A stretch of DNA of 64,000 nucleotides from Xylaria sp. FL1777 (taxonomy: Eukaryota; Ascomycota; Sordariomycetes; Xylariales; Xylariaceae), in the NCBI GenBank assembly GCA_022578965.1, contig MU400546.1, positions 295,990 through 359,989 on the forward strand. Reading direction: 5' to 3'. Of the stretch, positions 46,081 through 59,900 are shown piece by piece. A program made the translations under genes and the position numbers. Each line of letters starts with the position of its first letter. The first letter of the stretch is position 1. Below the pieces are notes generated by a model that had not been told where the DNA came from, ran no database searches, and saw nothing but the letters and a program-made list of their open reading frames with translations.

Positions 46081-46249
46081 ATAGTTAAATCTTAGTTATA
46101 TTACTACTTTTTAAAAAGCTAAAAAAACATACTAAATAAGCTATTAAAGCTTAAATAAAAGCGTTTTAAAAGCACGTTAGCTTAATTCTTTATACTGCAA
46201 TTATACTAAAGCTTAATATTACGTTTATAACAGCTTAATTATTTAAATA

Positions 46250-46860
46250 TTTAATTAACTTTAGCTAAAAACATTTTATTATAGTAAATTAAGCAATTTG
46301 CTATTTATATTATATTAAATTTTTAAAGATTATATATAAGCACTTTAAAAAAAGCATGCAAGCATTATTTATTGCAAAAAATGCTTTTTTTAATAATAAT
46401 AAAAAAACAAAGCATTTGTTATATAAGTATATTATGCTTTTATTTAGTAGTATAATCGTATAAAAAGCTATTAAGCAAAGCATAATTTTTATATTAACTA
46501 TAAAAGCTAAAATTAATGCTTTTAAGCTTACTAAAATAAAAATTATAGCTTTAAAGCAGCTTTTTTAAAATATATAGCTTAAGCTTAGCACAAAATAAAC
46601 GATTTATTTAAATAATACTTAAGCGATTTGTTTAGTAATAAGTAAAAGCAAGCAAATTAATATTTAGCTACGCTATATAAATATATAAAACTTATAAATT
46701 AAGCAAAAATATTAAAAAAGGTTATTTAAAGTAGTTTATTTATTAACTAGTTAAATATTAGCTAATAAGCTTATAAAAAACTTACTGCAAGCTTAATATA
46801 AGCATTTTTATGCTTTTATTAACTTATAAAAAGCAAGTTATATATTAATTAGCAGCTTAA
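46250..46860 (+). pseudogene. Copia RNase H and end of pol, mutated
   Basis: Around 46350-46600 the frame gives SMQALFIAKNAFFNN...YIMLLFSS and KAIKQSIIFILTIKAKINAF. These are mutated forms of the RNase H blocks ASDASFADD, GGPIxWKxxKQ and STTEAE. Further on is text equivalent to the usual pol tail (YLKVVYLLTS...LTKNLLQA). Pol ends near 46860. Confidence 0.7.
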
Positions 46861-46869
46861 AAAAAAAAA

Positions 46870-48400
46870 AGTAACTTTTATTAAAGTAAAGCTTTTTAAA
46901 ATTTAATCTAAAAGAGCTTTAACTATTTATTTATTTTTTTTATTTTTTTTAAAAAAAATAAAAAAATTAAAAAAAAAAAAAAACTACTTTTTTAGCAACG
47001 CTTAAATAGCTGCAATTTTCTTAAGAGAAAAAAAAGAAGCAGTAGTAATAACAAAAGCAGCTAAAGAAAAAGCAGCAAAAGCAAGCGTAAAAAAAGCAGC
47101 GCAAGTATTAGCAGCAGTAAAAGCAGCTTTAAACTTTCCTTTAAGAAAAAAAAAAAGCACTTAATAAGTGCTTTAAAAGCGCAAAATCTTTTAATAAATT
47201 TAGTATAAAAGCTGCAAAATAAAAGTAAACAAAGTATATTTAAAACTATTTTATTAACTTTTTTAAAAGCATTGCTTACTAAACTTTATATTAAGCGTAC
47301 GTTTATAAGCATAACATATAGTAGCTTATATAAAGCTTTAGTTAATAATAGTTTATTTAAGCTTAAAAAATTATAAAATTATTTATAGTAAGCAATAAAT
47401 ATGTTTAAAAGCATATTTGTAGTATTGCGTGCTATATATAACGTTATAGCACTGCAGGTTTTTATTACTACTAAAAGCAGCTTAAAAGCAGCTTTTATAA
47501 AGCTTAGCGCGCAAGCTAGCATAAGCAAAGCAAATATAGCAAACAAAAAAGCTTTACTAAAGCTATTAGTGCTGCTTTGCTAAAGTAACAATAATAGTAA
47601 TAGCAGTAGTAATAGCAGCAATAATATTAGCATTAGTAGTAGCTTTAGTAACAATAGCATTAATAGTAATACTTTTAGCAAAAAAAGCAAAAAGCTTTTT
47701 ATTTTTAAAGAACAAAAAAAAAAAGCTGCTTAATTATATTAATATAAGCTTATATATAGCTAAAACTTATTAGCTAAGCTTACTTATATAATAAAAGTAA
47801 AAAAAGCAAAAAAAGCTATATTATTATTATTATTATTATTGTTAGTAGTAATGCTAAATTACATAAGCTAAAGTTTATTTATATTTATTTTTATTTGCTT
47901 GCAACTTAAAAATAGCTTTAAAAAGCTTAGAAAACTTATAAAAAGAAAAGCTTTATATAATAAATGCTATAAGCACAAAATTAGCAAACGATCTTATTGT
48001 AAAAAGTGCACAAAGCGCAAAAACATACAAAAATTGCTTAAAACAAAGCTAAAAAAAAAAGAAAAAAAAAAGAAAAAAATAGCTAAATATAGTATATTTG
48101 CTATATAGCTAAAAAGCACAGAAAATATAAGCAATAAATAATAGTTATTGCTTTAGTATTTACTAAAGAACATTTAAACGTTATTTTAAAGCGCTAATAA
48201 TGTTAATAATAGCACGTTTATTTGTTTATTTACTTATAAAAGCATATATACGTATATTTATAGCTCTTATACATAGCATAATTATATTATAGTAAGCTAT
48301 ACTATAATATTAGCGTTTGTTTATATATGCTTAATACTTTTTTATATATATAAAACTAGTGCAGCTTTGCAACTATTATTACTTGCAAAGCTAAAAAGTA
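46870..48400 (+). other. Extra 3' segment of the Copia element with Ala/Lys-rich coding-like text
   Basis: This lies between the end of pol and the right LTR. It is less depleted in G and C than its surroundings, being rich in GCA, AGC and AAA codons. Plus-strand pieces include KAAKEKAAKASVKKAAQVLA (about 47055-47115). Also present are a 60-codon frame at 47401-47583 (FVVLRAIYNVIALQVF, SLKAAFIKLSAQASISKANI) and a 69-codon frame at 47899-48108 with NKCYKHKISKRSYCKKCTKR, four Cys and one His in zinc-finger-like spacing. AGC/AGT/AAT trinucleotide runs lie around 47590-47680. It is either a third reading frame of the element or another nested transposon. I cannot assign a family. Confidence 0.5.
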
Positions 48401-48595
48401 TATTATATTAAAATAAATACTAGCTTAGCTAAACTACTAGCTTAATAAGCCTATATATATTACGATCTTTTTATTTGTTTTATATTAGCTAGCTTTTAAA
48501 ACTTAAATCTTCTAAAAACTGTTTTTATGAGCTTTTTTAAAAAGTGCACTAGTTAACTTTTATATAACTAAGCGTTTATATACTTAAACGCAACA
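48401..48595 (+). repeat. 3' LTR of the Copia element
   Basis: Starts TATTATATTAAAA (TG changed to TA) and ends AACGCAACA, the unmutated CA end. Same length as the left copy, aligned without gaps. Confidence 0.88.
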
Positions 48596-48870
48596 CTTAG
48601 CTATATAAACCTAGCTATATAAACCCTTTTATATATATAAACTAAGCTATATAAACTTTTTTATATATATAAACTAAGCTATATAAACTTAGCTATATAA
48701 ACTTAGCTATATAAACTTAGTTATATATATAAACCTAGCTATATAAACTTAGCTATAAACTTAATTATAAACTTAGCTATATAAACCTAGTTATATATAT
48801 AAACCTAGCGATATAAACCTAGCTATATAAATTAAGCTATATAAACTTAGCTATATAAACATTTTTTTAT
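48596..48870. repeat. Satellite array, unit about 14 bases
   Basis: Many copies of AGCTATATAAACTT and variants (CTAGCTATATAAAC, TTTATATATATAAACT) fill this stretch. The array continues the short remnant left of the Copia element. Units are imperfect and partly mutated. There are no spacers of fixed length, so it is not a CRISPR array. Confidence 0.8.
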
Positions 48871-51800
48871 TTTTTAGGTTAAGGTTAATAGTATGTTTAT
48901 ATGTTTAATTTAATAAAAATTTCCATTGATTTTTTTATTAATAGCTTTTATGCTTAATTATTTATTAGCTTTATATGCTTTTATTTTTATAATTTGCTAG
49001 CTTAACATAATAATACCTTTATATTGCTTTATTTAAAGCTAATTATTTTTTTTTTGCTGCTTAATTTACTTTTTTTTTTACGTAATAACTTTTTTATAAC
49101 ATTATAACTCTTTTAATGCATATTATAAAAATTCGTTTATAAATTTTATTTTTTGTTATTATTGCTTTTTTTTCTTTTTCTTTTTTTTTTTACCTTTATT
49201 ATATTTATATTTTTGTTATAGCTTGTTTTTTTTTAAGTTATGCGTTATTATTAAGCTTATTTTTTAGTGCTTATTTAATGCTTGTTTAATGCTTTTTTAG
49301 CTCGTTTTTAGCTTGTTTTTAATGCTTTTATTTGTTGTATTGCTATTTTTGCTTGCTTTTTTTTAGCGCTTTTACTTGTTATATTACTATTTTTGCTTGC
49401 TTTACTATTTTTTTTATAGCTTAATTATTATATTTTTGTTTGCTATAAAATATAACTAGTAAAAACGCAAAAAAGCTTAAATATAACAAATTATTAAACT
49501 AAAACAAAAAGCTATTAAACTTTTTAGTTAATTTTATATTCTTTTTTTTAACCTATTTTTTAATAAAAATACTTTAGCATTTATATATTTTTATTTTTTT
49601 ATTTTACTGCTTTTAACTTTTAATTTGCTTTTATATTACTGTTATTTTATTTAAAGCTAATTTTGCTTATTTTTTTTTTTTTTTTTATAAATGTTTTATT
49701 TTTAACTATTTAACTTTTTTTTATTTACTTTTAAGTACTATTACTACTTTTTACTTTTTTATTTAAGCAATTTTTAAAACTATTATATATAAATAGCTTT
49801 ACTTTTTTAGATTTAAATAATAGCAATATTATAAATTTTAAACTACTTAAACTAAAAGTTTTTTCTTTTTTTGCTGCTTTTGCTTGTTTTTAATTCTAAA
49901 GTTTTTTTAGTTTTAATAACTTAAGCTTTTTTAATAGCAACAAAAGTAATAATACTATTTCGAACGCTTTAAAACTAGTTATTTCTTTTTTTTTGATCTT
50001 TTTTTTGTTTTTTATGCTTTATATTTTAAATAAGCTTATTGCTTTATTGCTTAACTTTTTTTTTACTTCATTATAGCAAAATCTTTTTGTTTTTATTACT
50101 AGTAAAGCTTTTATTTCTAATAAAAATTGTTTTTTTACTTTTGCTTTTTTTTTTTTACTACTAGTTTACTATAATTAGCTTAGCTAGTAGTTTTTTTTTT
50201 TATTTAATAATGCACGTTATTATATATAAAAACAAATTTTATATTTTTATTTTTATTAATGCAACTATAGTATACTTTATTTTCTATTTTTTTTGTGTTT
50301 TTTTATTTTTGTTTATATTTTTAAACTGCTTATATATATATAAAGGCCTATAAAAAACTAAATATTTTAAAACATATAATCTCTTTTAAAAAAAAAAAAA
50401 CTATATATTTTAAAATATTTAGTTTTTTATAAGCTTTTACTTTTTTGTTCTTTTTATTTTTTTTATTCCTTAAATATTTCGTTTTTTATACGTTATTCTC
50501 TTTTTTTATATATTTTTTATTTATTTTATTATATTTACTATACTAATTTATTTATATAAAAGAAATAATTAATATAGCTAGCTATATATTAAAATATATA
50601 ACGAATTATTTTATATAAAGCTTTTTAACTTTTTATATTAATTTTTTAAAACATAATAATTTTATTAATATTTTATTATTTTGTTTTAAGCTAAAAGCTT
50701 TATAAATCCTTTTTTAGTATACTTTTTTTAATGTTAATAAGCTTAAGCTTTTTTTTTTATTTACTAAGGCTTTTTATTATAATATTTATTAACAAATATA
50801 TATTATTTATTAATATAATATTAATAGCTATTTTATATAGCTTTGTTTTTTTGCTGCATTTTCTTTAGTAATATTTACTTTAAGTTATTTATTTTTGTTT
50901 TAATTTTTTATTGCTTAAAATATATATTATGTTTTTAATTTAGTAAAATTTTATAAAACTTAAAATTTATAGCTTAATTTCTTTTAATATAGTTTTAATA
51001 ACTATATTTATTTTTTTTTCTTTTATTTTCTTTTAATTTTTAAACATTAAACTACTTACTTGCTATTTAAAATATAAAAACAGTTTATAAAAAACTATAT
51101 ATTACTTACTTTATATGCTTTTTGTTTTTTTGCAATTATTGCTTAATACTTTATTAGTTTTGCTTAAGCTAAAATAAAAGCAAACATTTAGCAAGCTTTA
51201 GTAAAAAGCTTTAGCTTTTTTAAGTATGCTTAATTATAGTATACTATTTTATATAAATATATAGAACTATTTTAAAACTATTTTAAAACTTTATATAATT
51301 AACATTTGTTTAGCTATTTTATTAGCTTTATTTTCTTTTTATAAAAATATAATATTAAAAATATAACTATAAGCTATTTAGCAAAAAATGTTCTATAAAA
51401 ATTTTATATAAACTATTTTTTAATAGCAAACTAGTAATACTTTTACTTTAATATTATATAAGTTAACTTTGCTTTTTAAAACATATTTTATATTATTAAA
51501 CCTTTTTATTTAATTAATAATATAATATTTTTATTTATTTTGCTTAATAAGTTAGTATATATAGCTAAAATAGTTTATAATAGCAATAACTTATTTTAAA
51601 AATATTATTTAAACTTATATTTATAATATATATTTTAAAATATAAAAAAGCTAAAGTTAGTAAAAATTATATTAGCTAGCTTTTGCATTAAAAAAGTAGC
51701 TTTATTTAAAATTAAAGTATATAATTTTTATAAGCAGCATATAAAAACATTTATAAAAACATTTTATTTTTTTAATTTATTATAGTTTAATTTGCTGCTT

Positions 51801-52900
51801 TTTAGCTTAAATTTACTTAAATAATATTACTAAAGCAAAGCTAAAATATTAACATAAAAAATAATGCTATTTAATTTTTCTTTTTTTTTTAACGCTTTTT
51901 AATTTTATAAAAGCTAATTATACTATATATTATTTATTTTATTAAACGCTTTTATACTGCTTTATTATAATATATATTATAAATATTATATATTTTAGTT
52001 TTATATTATAATTGCTATAAACTTTTATAAACTGCTTTTTTAGCAAATTATTTGCTTATTTTTACTAATTAATTTTATTACTTATAACTTTTTTTTTTGT
52101 TTTAATATATTAGCTAAATAACTTTATGCTTGCTTTTATTATTTGTTTTATTAAGCTTATTAAAAAGCTAGCAATATTTGCACTTTTTAATAGCAATATA
52201 TTATTAAAGCAATTTAATATTACTAAGTATATTAAACATATATATATAAACTAAGTATTGTTTATTTTTTTTAAGCAAACTTATATTAAAGTAAAGTAAA
52301 GTGGCTAAATGAGCTAATTAGCTAGTTAAAGTAAGTTTAAGCTAAGTTATATAGTAAAAATAAAAATATAAGTATTGCGCTAAATTTTGAAATATAAATT
52401 TAACTATTATGCTTAATATTATAAAAATTAGCTATAGTTGCTTTATTTGCATTATTAAATAGCCTTTTAATTAATTGTTTAATTTTTTAATTTATATATA
52501 GCTTAATTGCTTAAATATATAAATTATAACTTATTTTTTTGCAATTAAAGTATTATAGTAAATCTTGCGTAATTATATAGCTTTATTTTATTAGTGTTTT
52601 TAGTAAAGCCGATTTTTTATTTATTATAAATAATACTATAAAACTAATAAACAAGCAATTTATTATTGCTAACTTATATGTTTATTTTATTTATTTATTA
52701 ATTGCTATAATTTTTATAAGCAAGTTATAATATATTATGCTTAGCTACTTTAATTAGTAATAAGTCAAGCTTGCTTAATATAAATAGTTTAATTATAATT
52801 AGTAATAAATATTTAAACTAGTAGCTTTTAATTAATAAAGCTTAAAACAAACATATAAAAATATTAAACTGTTTTTTTTAATTTAGTTTATAAAGCGCTT
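48871..52900. mobile_element. T-rich RIP-mutated block, element class unknown
   Basis: Strand bias reverses here: the plus strand is T-rich, suggesting coding sequence on the minus strand before mutation. Near 49290-49440, two similar stretches of about 60 bases (TTGTTGTATTGCTATTTTTGC and TTGTTATATTACTATTTTTGC) read on the minus strand as Lys/Gln/Ala-rich helical repeats (KKKQAKIAIQQIKAL). No RT, integrase or transposase core could be read, so the class stays open. Confidence 0.45.
50349..50431. repeat. 30-base near-perfect inverted repeat (hairpin)
   Basis: The left arm 50349-50378 (TATAAAAAACTAAATATTTT...) and right arm 50402-50431 are reverse complements with one C/T mismatch, separated by a 23-base loop ending in a long A-run. 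It may mark element ends placed head to head, or a small foldback. Confidence 0.75.
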
Positions 52901-55900
52901 TTATTTTTTTTAGCAAAATAATAATTAAGTGTTAAAATATTAGTATAATTTTTAAAATAGCATAGCTAGAAAATTGTTTGTTAAAAACCCTTAAAAAGCT
53001 AAAAAAAAAAAATTTATGCTAAAAAACTAGTGCTTTATAAAAAAAAAGCATAATTGCTTTTATATAAGCAAAAAAAAACAAAAAATAAGCTTAAAAAAAA
53101 ATAAAAGTTATAAAAACTTTTAAAAGCTATAATATAAGCAAGTTTAATGCTTATTTATATTAAATAAATTTAAGCTTATGTATTAATATATAAAGCTTTT
53201 AATAATTAAAAATATATTTTATTTTTTAAACTAATATAGTTTTTTATTAAAAACTAAAAAATAAAGTTTTTTAAGTGTAAATTAGCTATTGCTTAAAGAT
53301 TTTATATAAAATATAGCTATTGCTTTTTTATAACATTTATTATTAAATAAAAAAGCTTTAAAAAAAAGAAAAAAGCATGCTACTTTTATAAATAAAAAGC
53401 TATAAAAAAAAAAAGCTTGCTTAATAAAATTTATGCAAAGCAAAGCAAGCTAAACTAAAAAACAAAAAAACAAAACGCTATAAAACATATAAAATAATAA
53501 AAGCATATAAAAAACAAAAACATAAAAGCATTTAAAAGAAGACTTAAAAAGCTATAAAAAATAAACTAGTAGTTTTTATAAACGTAGAAAAAAAAAATCG
53601 TTAGGTTTTTTAAAAAAAAAGTCCAAAAAAATAGCATAAAAAAACTTAAATATTTAAAATACTTAAAAACTTTTAGCACTTTATACTTTTTTTTTTTTAA
53701 ACTTATATTTTTACTTATTTTATTTTTATTATTTTTTATAGCTTACTTTTTTTGTTATTTTTATATAAACTTTATTTTAATTTATTATATAGTTTAAAAG
53801 TTTAAAAACTATAGCTTAGTTAAATAATTTAGCTATAAAAAATTATTAGATTTTTTTATTTTAATATATAAAAAACATTAAAACTACTTATAAACAAAAA
53901 AAATAAAAATAACTAGTTTATTATTTTTAAAAAATATTAAAATAACTTTATTTAGCTTAAATTATTTTAATAATAAGTATAATACTAAAATTAAACTGTT
54001 ATTTATGCTTTTTAACTTAAAGTTAAACTAATATTTATTGTTTAATAAGTTAAAAATAAACAAATAATTAAATAATTTAAATGTTTTTTTTTATATAAAA
54101 CGTTTTAAAAATATTAATAAAATTAAACAGGTTTTTGTTTATTATAATACTTTTTAAACAAAAAAAATAATAAAAATAATACTAAAAAATTATTTATTAT
54201 AAACTAAAGTTTATAAACTGCTTAAACAAAAGTTTAAGCTTTAAAACTTTAAGCAAAATAAGTTTACTATTATTATATTATAAAATTTTAAAGTTTGCTT
54301 AAAAGTTATATATTTTATTAATTTTAAAACTTATTTTTTTTAGCATTAAATATATACTAAGAATATTAAAGCTTAAAAAAATTATTACTTTAATTTTTAA
54401 CTTATTTAAAGTTTGCTTAAAAAGCTAAATTAAAATATTATTAATAAAATAATAAAGTTTTTTAAAAAGTTATATAATAACTTAAATAAAATATTTTATA
54501 AAAACTTTTATAAAATATTAAACAATTAAATTAATAAAAAGTTTAAGCTAAATTTTTACTTTAAAAAAACAAAAAAAGCATAAAAAACATAAAAAAAAGT
54601 TAATTATTTATATAATTATAATTTTAATAAGCTTTTATATATTGCTATTAATACTATTAAGCTAGCTATTAATATAATTATATTAGCTATTAAAATAATT
54701 ATTATTAAAAAACAATAAGTAAAATTAGTTTAATACTTTGCTTATAACTAAAATATAAACAATATTATTAAGCAAATATAGTAGTTAAAATTAAAACAAA
54801 AAAATGTAGTAATTATAAAAAAAGAACTAAAAAAAATGCTAAAAAAACTACAAAATTAATATGTTTAATTAATTAATTAAAAACTATAAGCATTATAATA
54901 TTATAAAATTAATATAAACTTATTAAAAAAGCAAATATTTAGTATTAATGCTATAACTTTTAAATATTTATAAAAAAATAAATATAACTTTAAAAAACAA
55001 AAATAAAGCAAACAATCGTTTAATTTTTTGCAATAAATAAAATTAAACAATTTTTATTTAGCAAAAAAAACTATTTGTTAAAAATGTAGCATAAATAATT
55101 ACTATGTTTATAAATATAGCTTTGCTTATAAATTAGAAAAAAAAAACATTATATACTAAAACTTTAAATAGTGCTTAAAAAAGCTAGAATTTTTTGCAAG
55201 CTTTAAATATATAAAAGTTTTCTTTAAAGTTATAAAAATTAGCAAAAATAAAAAAAAAATTCTTAATGCTGCAATAAAGTAAATATATAACTTTGTTTTA
55301 AATAATAATAAACTGCTTAAGTAAAAAGCTTATTATTAACTATAAAAAAAAAACTTTATTTTAAATAATAAAGATTTAAATGTTAAAATAAAAAGCAAAC
55401 AAAAAAATTAAAAAGAAAAAAAACTTTACTAGCTAAATAATAAGCAGTTAAACTAATTTTTAAATAAAAAGTTTAATAATTAAACTAGTATGCTTTATAA
55501 AATAAAACTAATAAAAACTTATAATATTAAAAAAAACAACTTAATAAATAGCAAACTAAATAATAGCTTTATTATAATTAATTAAAACTTTATATAAAAT
55601 ACTTTTTATAATATAAATAGTACTAAAGTTTTATAAAGCTATATATTAAGCAAAAAGATTAGCGTAAATGTGTTTTAAGCTAATTATTATAAGCTTTTAT
55701 TTAAAAAAGCTACTTTTTATTAAACAAAAAGTAAAAAAAAACCTAAAAAACAAAAAAAAAAGCTTTTTATAAATTAAACAATTAAAAAAATTTATTTAAA
55801 TAATAATAAATTTTTTATTTAACTTAATACTAAAAATATATAAATAAACAATAATTTTTATAAACAAAGTACTTTATTAAAACTAAAAAGTTTTAATTAT

Positions 55901-58679
55901 TAAAAGCTTTAAAAAATTTAAAAAGCAAAACTTATAAAAAAAAGCTTAAAATTTAAAAAAATATAAGCTAAAAAATTTAAAAACTTTTTAAACAAAAAAA
56001 CAGATGTTATTTTTAAAAACTTTATATTAAAAGTTTTAAAATACTTTAATGTTTTTATTTAAACAATTGTTTAAATAAAAGTTAAGTTATATTTTAAAGC
56101 AGCAAAAATATTTAAGCTAATGCTAAAAATAATATTATTGCTTTTAAATAACTTTAGTAAAAATTTAAGCTAATAAATTAAATTAAATATGCTATAACTT
56201 ATTTTAAAGAAAAAAAGCAATAAGTTAAAATATAAAGCTTAATTAAAAACTTTATTGCAAAAAATTTTAACTTAAATAAACATAAAAAATGCTTTTTTTT
56301 ATAAAAACGCAAACTTTTCGAAAAACAATATAAAATTTTAATAGCTAGCAATTAAAAAAGCATAAAAAAGTTTTTAATTAATATTATAATTAGCTAATTA
56401 GCTTAAAAAACATAAATTGCTTAGTAATACTTATAAAGCTAGCTTTTTATTAAATTATTTAGTAGTATAAATAAATAAAAAAATAAAATATAATAGTTTT
56501 ATTATATATATTTATATGCTTTAATTTAGCTTTATAGCTGCTTTTTTAAAAAAGCAACGCTATAAAATAATAAAAGTTTTTTGCAATTAAAACTAATAAA
56601 ATAATTAAATAATATTATTTTTTATTTATATTGCTTTAAATTTTTAAACGTTAAAAAACAAGCTAAAGTTTAATAAAATATTTTTTAAGATTTTAAATTA
56701 ATATAATATTATATATTTATTATTTAAAAATAACTTAAAAAAGCAAAAGTTATTAATTATTATACTTATGCTATTTTTAAAAAAAGTAGTATTTTTAACT
56801 AAGCTTTAGCTTAATGCTAATTTTATAACAGTAGTATTAAAAAAAAAAAATAGGCTTAAAAAGCTAACGTAGCTAATATTAACAGTTTTAAAAAGCGCTA
56901 ATTAAACTTTTAATCTTTTTAAAATAAAGATTTATAAAAAATATAATAATTATACTAGTAATAGTAGCTTAAATTTATTTAAAAAAATATTAAAGTATAA
57001 ATTTTATAATAAAGAAAACTTAAGCTTAATAAATTATTTTAATTAAAAATACTTAAGCTTTTTAAATTTATGCTTTATGTTAGTTTTACTGCTAAAATTG
57101 CAAAATATTTTAGCTATATTTTTAAGCATTATAAAGCTAAAAAAATATATATAGCTTTATTTAAAGCTTATTATAAAAATAAAAAACAAAATTTATAAAA
57201 GAAATATTATTAAAATTATAGATTTTAAAATATAATTTAGTATTATTATAAACTTATTTATTAATAAAAACGGCTTTATTACTAAAAATACAAATATAAC
57301 TTAAAAAAAATTTAACTAAACTAGCAATTTAAGTAAATATATAAAATGCTTAAAAACTATTATTTAAATAAACAAAAGGTTATTGCTTTTTTTATTATAT
57401 ATAATTAGCAAAAAACAAGCTATTTACTTTTTATTGCTAAAAATAAACTTTATTATAAAGTTTTAAATAAATATATATTTTTAAAGCTTTTATATAATAG
57501 CTAATATAATACTTAAAATAAGCTAAATTATTATATTAATAATAAACTATATTAAAGGTTTAAATTTAAAAACTTAAAAATATTAGCAACTAAAAAACTA
57601 ATATATATTTGTTAAACTATTAGCTTAATAAATAAGCTACAAAAAGCATAAAAATATTAAACTTTAAATAGAAAATCTAATAATTAGCAAAAAAAAACAA
57701 AAAAAAAATTAAATAAACATAGTTTAAAAAAATATATAAATGCAAACTTATAAAAAAATTAAAACTTATATAATAATATAACATTAATAGCTTTTTTAAC
57801 TTTTTTTATATAAAATATTAAACTTTTTAAAAACTTAGAAATATAAAACAATAAAAAAGTTTGTGCTATTTTTAATAATAATTAATTACTTAAAATACTT
57901 TTAATTGCAATAAAAAAAGCGCTAAAGCAAAAAAACACTAAAAGATTAATAATTATAAAAACTAGAAATTTTGCATACAAATTAAAAAACAAAAATAATT
58001 TAATTATAACTTTAATTTAAACATTATTAACTTTTTAAGCTTTAAAAACTAACAAATTAATAAAAAATAAAACAATAATTTTAAATATAATATATAAAAT
58101 AAAAAATAAAAAGATTTATTTTAAAAATAACGTGTTATTTAATAGTACTGTTTTATTTAAATCTTATAAATAAAAAAAGCAAGCTTTAAAAAAAGCAAGC
58201 TATTACTTAAAAGATTTTGTGTTATTTTAATAAAATAACATTTATTAAAACATATATTTATGTTTTAGCATTACTTTTAAGAGCATTTAATTAACTATTA
58301 AACAATTAGCTATTTTTTTAAAAAAGCTTTATATAACTAATTTTATTTAGCAAAAAGCAACATTACTAATTAAAATATAGTATTACAAAAAAATAGCACT
58401 TTTTTAAAACTTTTTTAAAATAAAAAGAATATATAATAAGATTTTTTCTTTTTATAAAATTAAAACAGTTTTTTATAAAACATAGTAAGTTTATAGCATT
58501 TTAATTTTTAAGCTTTTAAAAAACATTATTATAAAGGTTTTAAAGACTTAACTTAAATATAATATTTTTAAAAAAGCTTATAGCTTATATTATAACGCTT
58601 AGTTTTTAATACAAAAAAAAAGTAAAAAAGTTTAATTAATTAATTTAGCTATAAAAATAAACGTAGTTATTATATATAA

Positions 58680-59900
58680 TGCTAATTTTTTTTAAAGCTA
58701 TAATAAATTCTTTAAAAAATTTACAATATATAAAATAATTTCTATAGTTAATTTATTTTTAAAATATAATTAAATACTACTTTTTATTTTTAGCTAAATA
58801 ATAATAGCTTTTTTTATATTAATAAGCTTTTTTTAAATAACTATTTTTTTGCAAAAAGCAATAAATTTAATAGCTTAATTTCTAAAAGTGCTATTAAAAG
58901 TTTTATATAATATATTATTAATAAAATGCAAACTTTTCTTTAATAATATAGTAATTAAAAGATTTATTATTAAGTATAATAATTATAAAGTTATTTTAAG
59001 TATTAAGTAGTTTATATTAAAATATTTTAAAAATCTTAATATTATACTGCTTAATTTTAAACTAGCTAAAATTATAGCTAGCATATTTAAAAGCAAATAA
59101 GCAAAACAAACAATTAAAATAATTAGCTATATATATAATATTAATAGCAAAAGCCTAATAAAAGCAAAAGTAATAAAAGTTTTTAAATAAAAAACTTGCA
59201 AAAATATTATAAAAATATAGTTTTTTTTAGAAATAATAGTATACTACTAAATATAAATATAAAAGTATATTATAATTGCAAAACTATTAATAGTTTTATT
59301 ACAAAAAAATAAGCTGTTTTGTTTTAAAAAACTATAGAAAAAAGCTATAAAAAAACTTTAAAAAGCTATTATAATAGCTTTTATTTTTATTACTTTTAAT
59401 TATATAAAAAAATTTATTTAGCTAAAAATAAATGCTTTTAAAACTAGCTAAAGCGCTATTTTATGCTAAAAAGTTAATAAAGCTATTAAACTAGCAAAAT
59501 ATAAGTTTAAAATATAAAAAAGCCTTAAAAAAAAATATAATGCTATAAAGCTAAAAATGCTTGCTATTATTAAAACTTTTTAAAAGTTGCATAACTATTT
59601 TTATAAAATTATATTTTATTTAAAAATTAATGCAAAAGTTTTTATAGTTTAGCTAAATAATAGATTTTTAATATTGCTAAATGTTTAATTAACAAAATAA
59701 ATAGCATATATAAAAACTTTTAATTTTATACTTTATTATATATTAAAAAAAAAATATATAGCTACTAATAAGCTTTTTAAAAAACTTTTTAAACTATTAA
59801 ATAAGTTAAATAATTATTAAAAAAAAAATATAAAAAATTTTATTAATTTTTAATTATATATAATAACTATTATTATTGCATATAAAAAATTAAGCAATTA
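58680..59900 (+). pseudogene. Gypsy reverse transcriptase and RNase H, mutated
   Basis: From about 58690 the text follows the fungal Gypsy pattern: SIVNLFLKYN for SLIDFFSGYD, then TAFF, QKAINLIAQF for QGATNSVAQF, FFNNIVIK for FLDDVxVKG, NNYKVILSIKQFILKYFKNL, KAKVIKVF and VYYQI*IK. The active-site Asp-Asp pair reads Asn-Asn, a G-to-A change typical of RIP. RNase H text follows from about 59370. Many stops. Confidence 0.7.

Larger units (their letters stand above)
41189..48595 (+). mobile_element. Full-length, RIP-inactivated Ty1/Copia retrotransposon (7407 bases)
   Basis: Two direct terminal repeats of exactly 195 bases bound the element. CTTAG lies immediately outside both ends (41184-41188 and 48596-48600) as a 5-base target duplication. 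Domain order on the plus strand is integrase, reverse transcriptase, RNase H, which defines Copia. Gag should lie between about 41.6 and 42.8 kb but is too mutated to recognise. All domains contain many stops, so the copy is dead. About 1.5 kb between the end of pol and the right LTR is not explained by pol. Confidence 0.85.

Noticed and set aside
48596..48870. Regular short repeats suggesting a CRISPR-like array
   Set aside because: Repeats are contiguous and imperfect, with no spacers of constant length, and the sequence is a eukaryotic AT-rich satellite.
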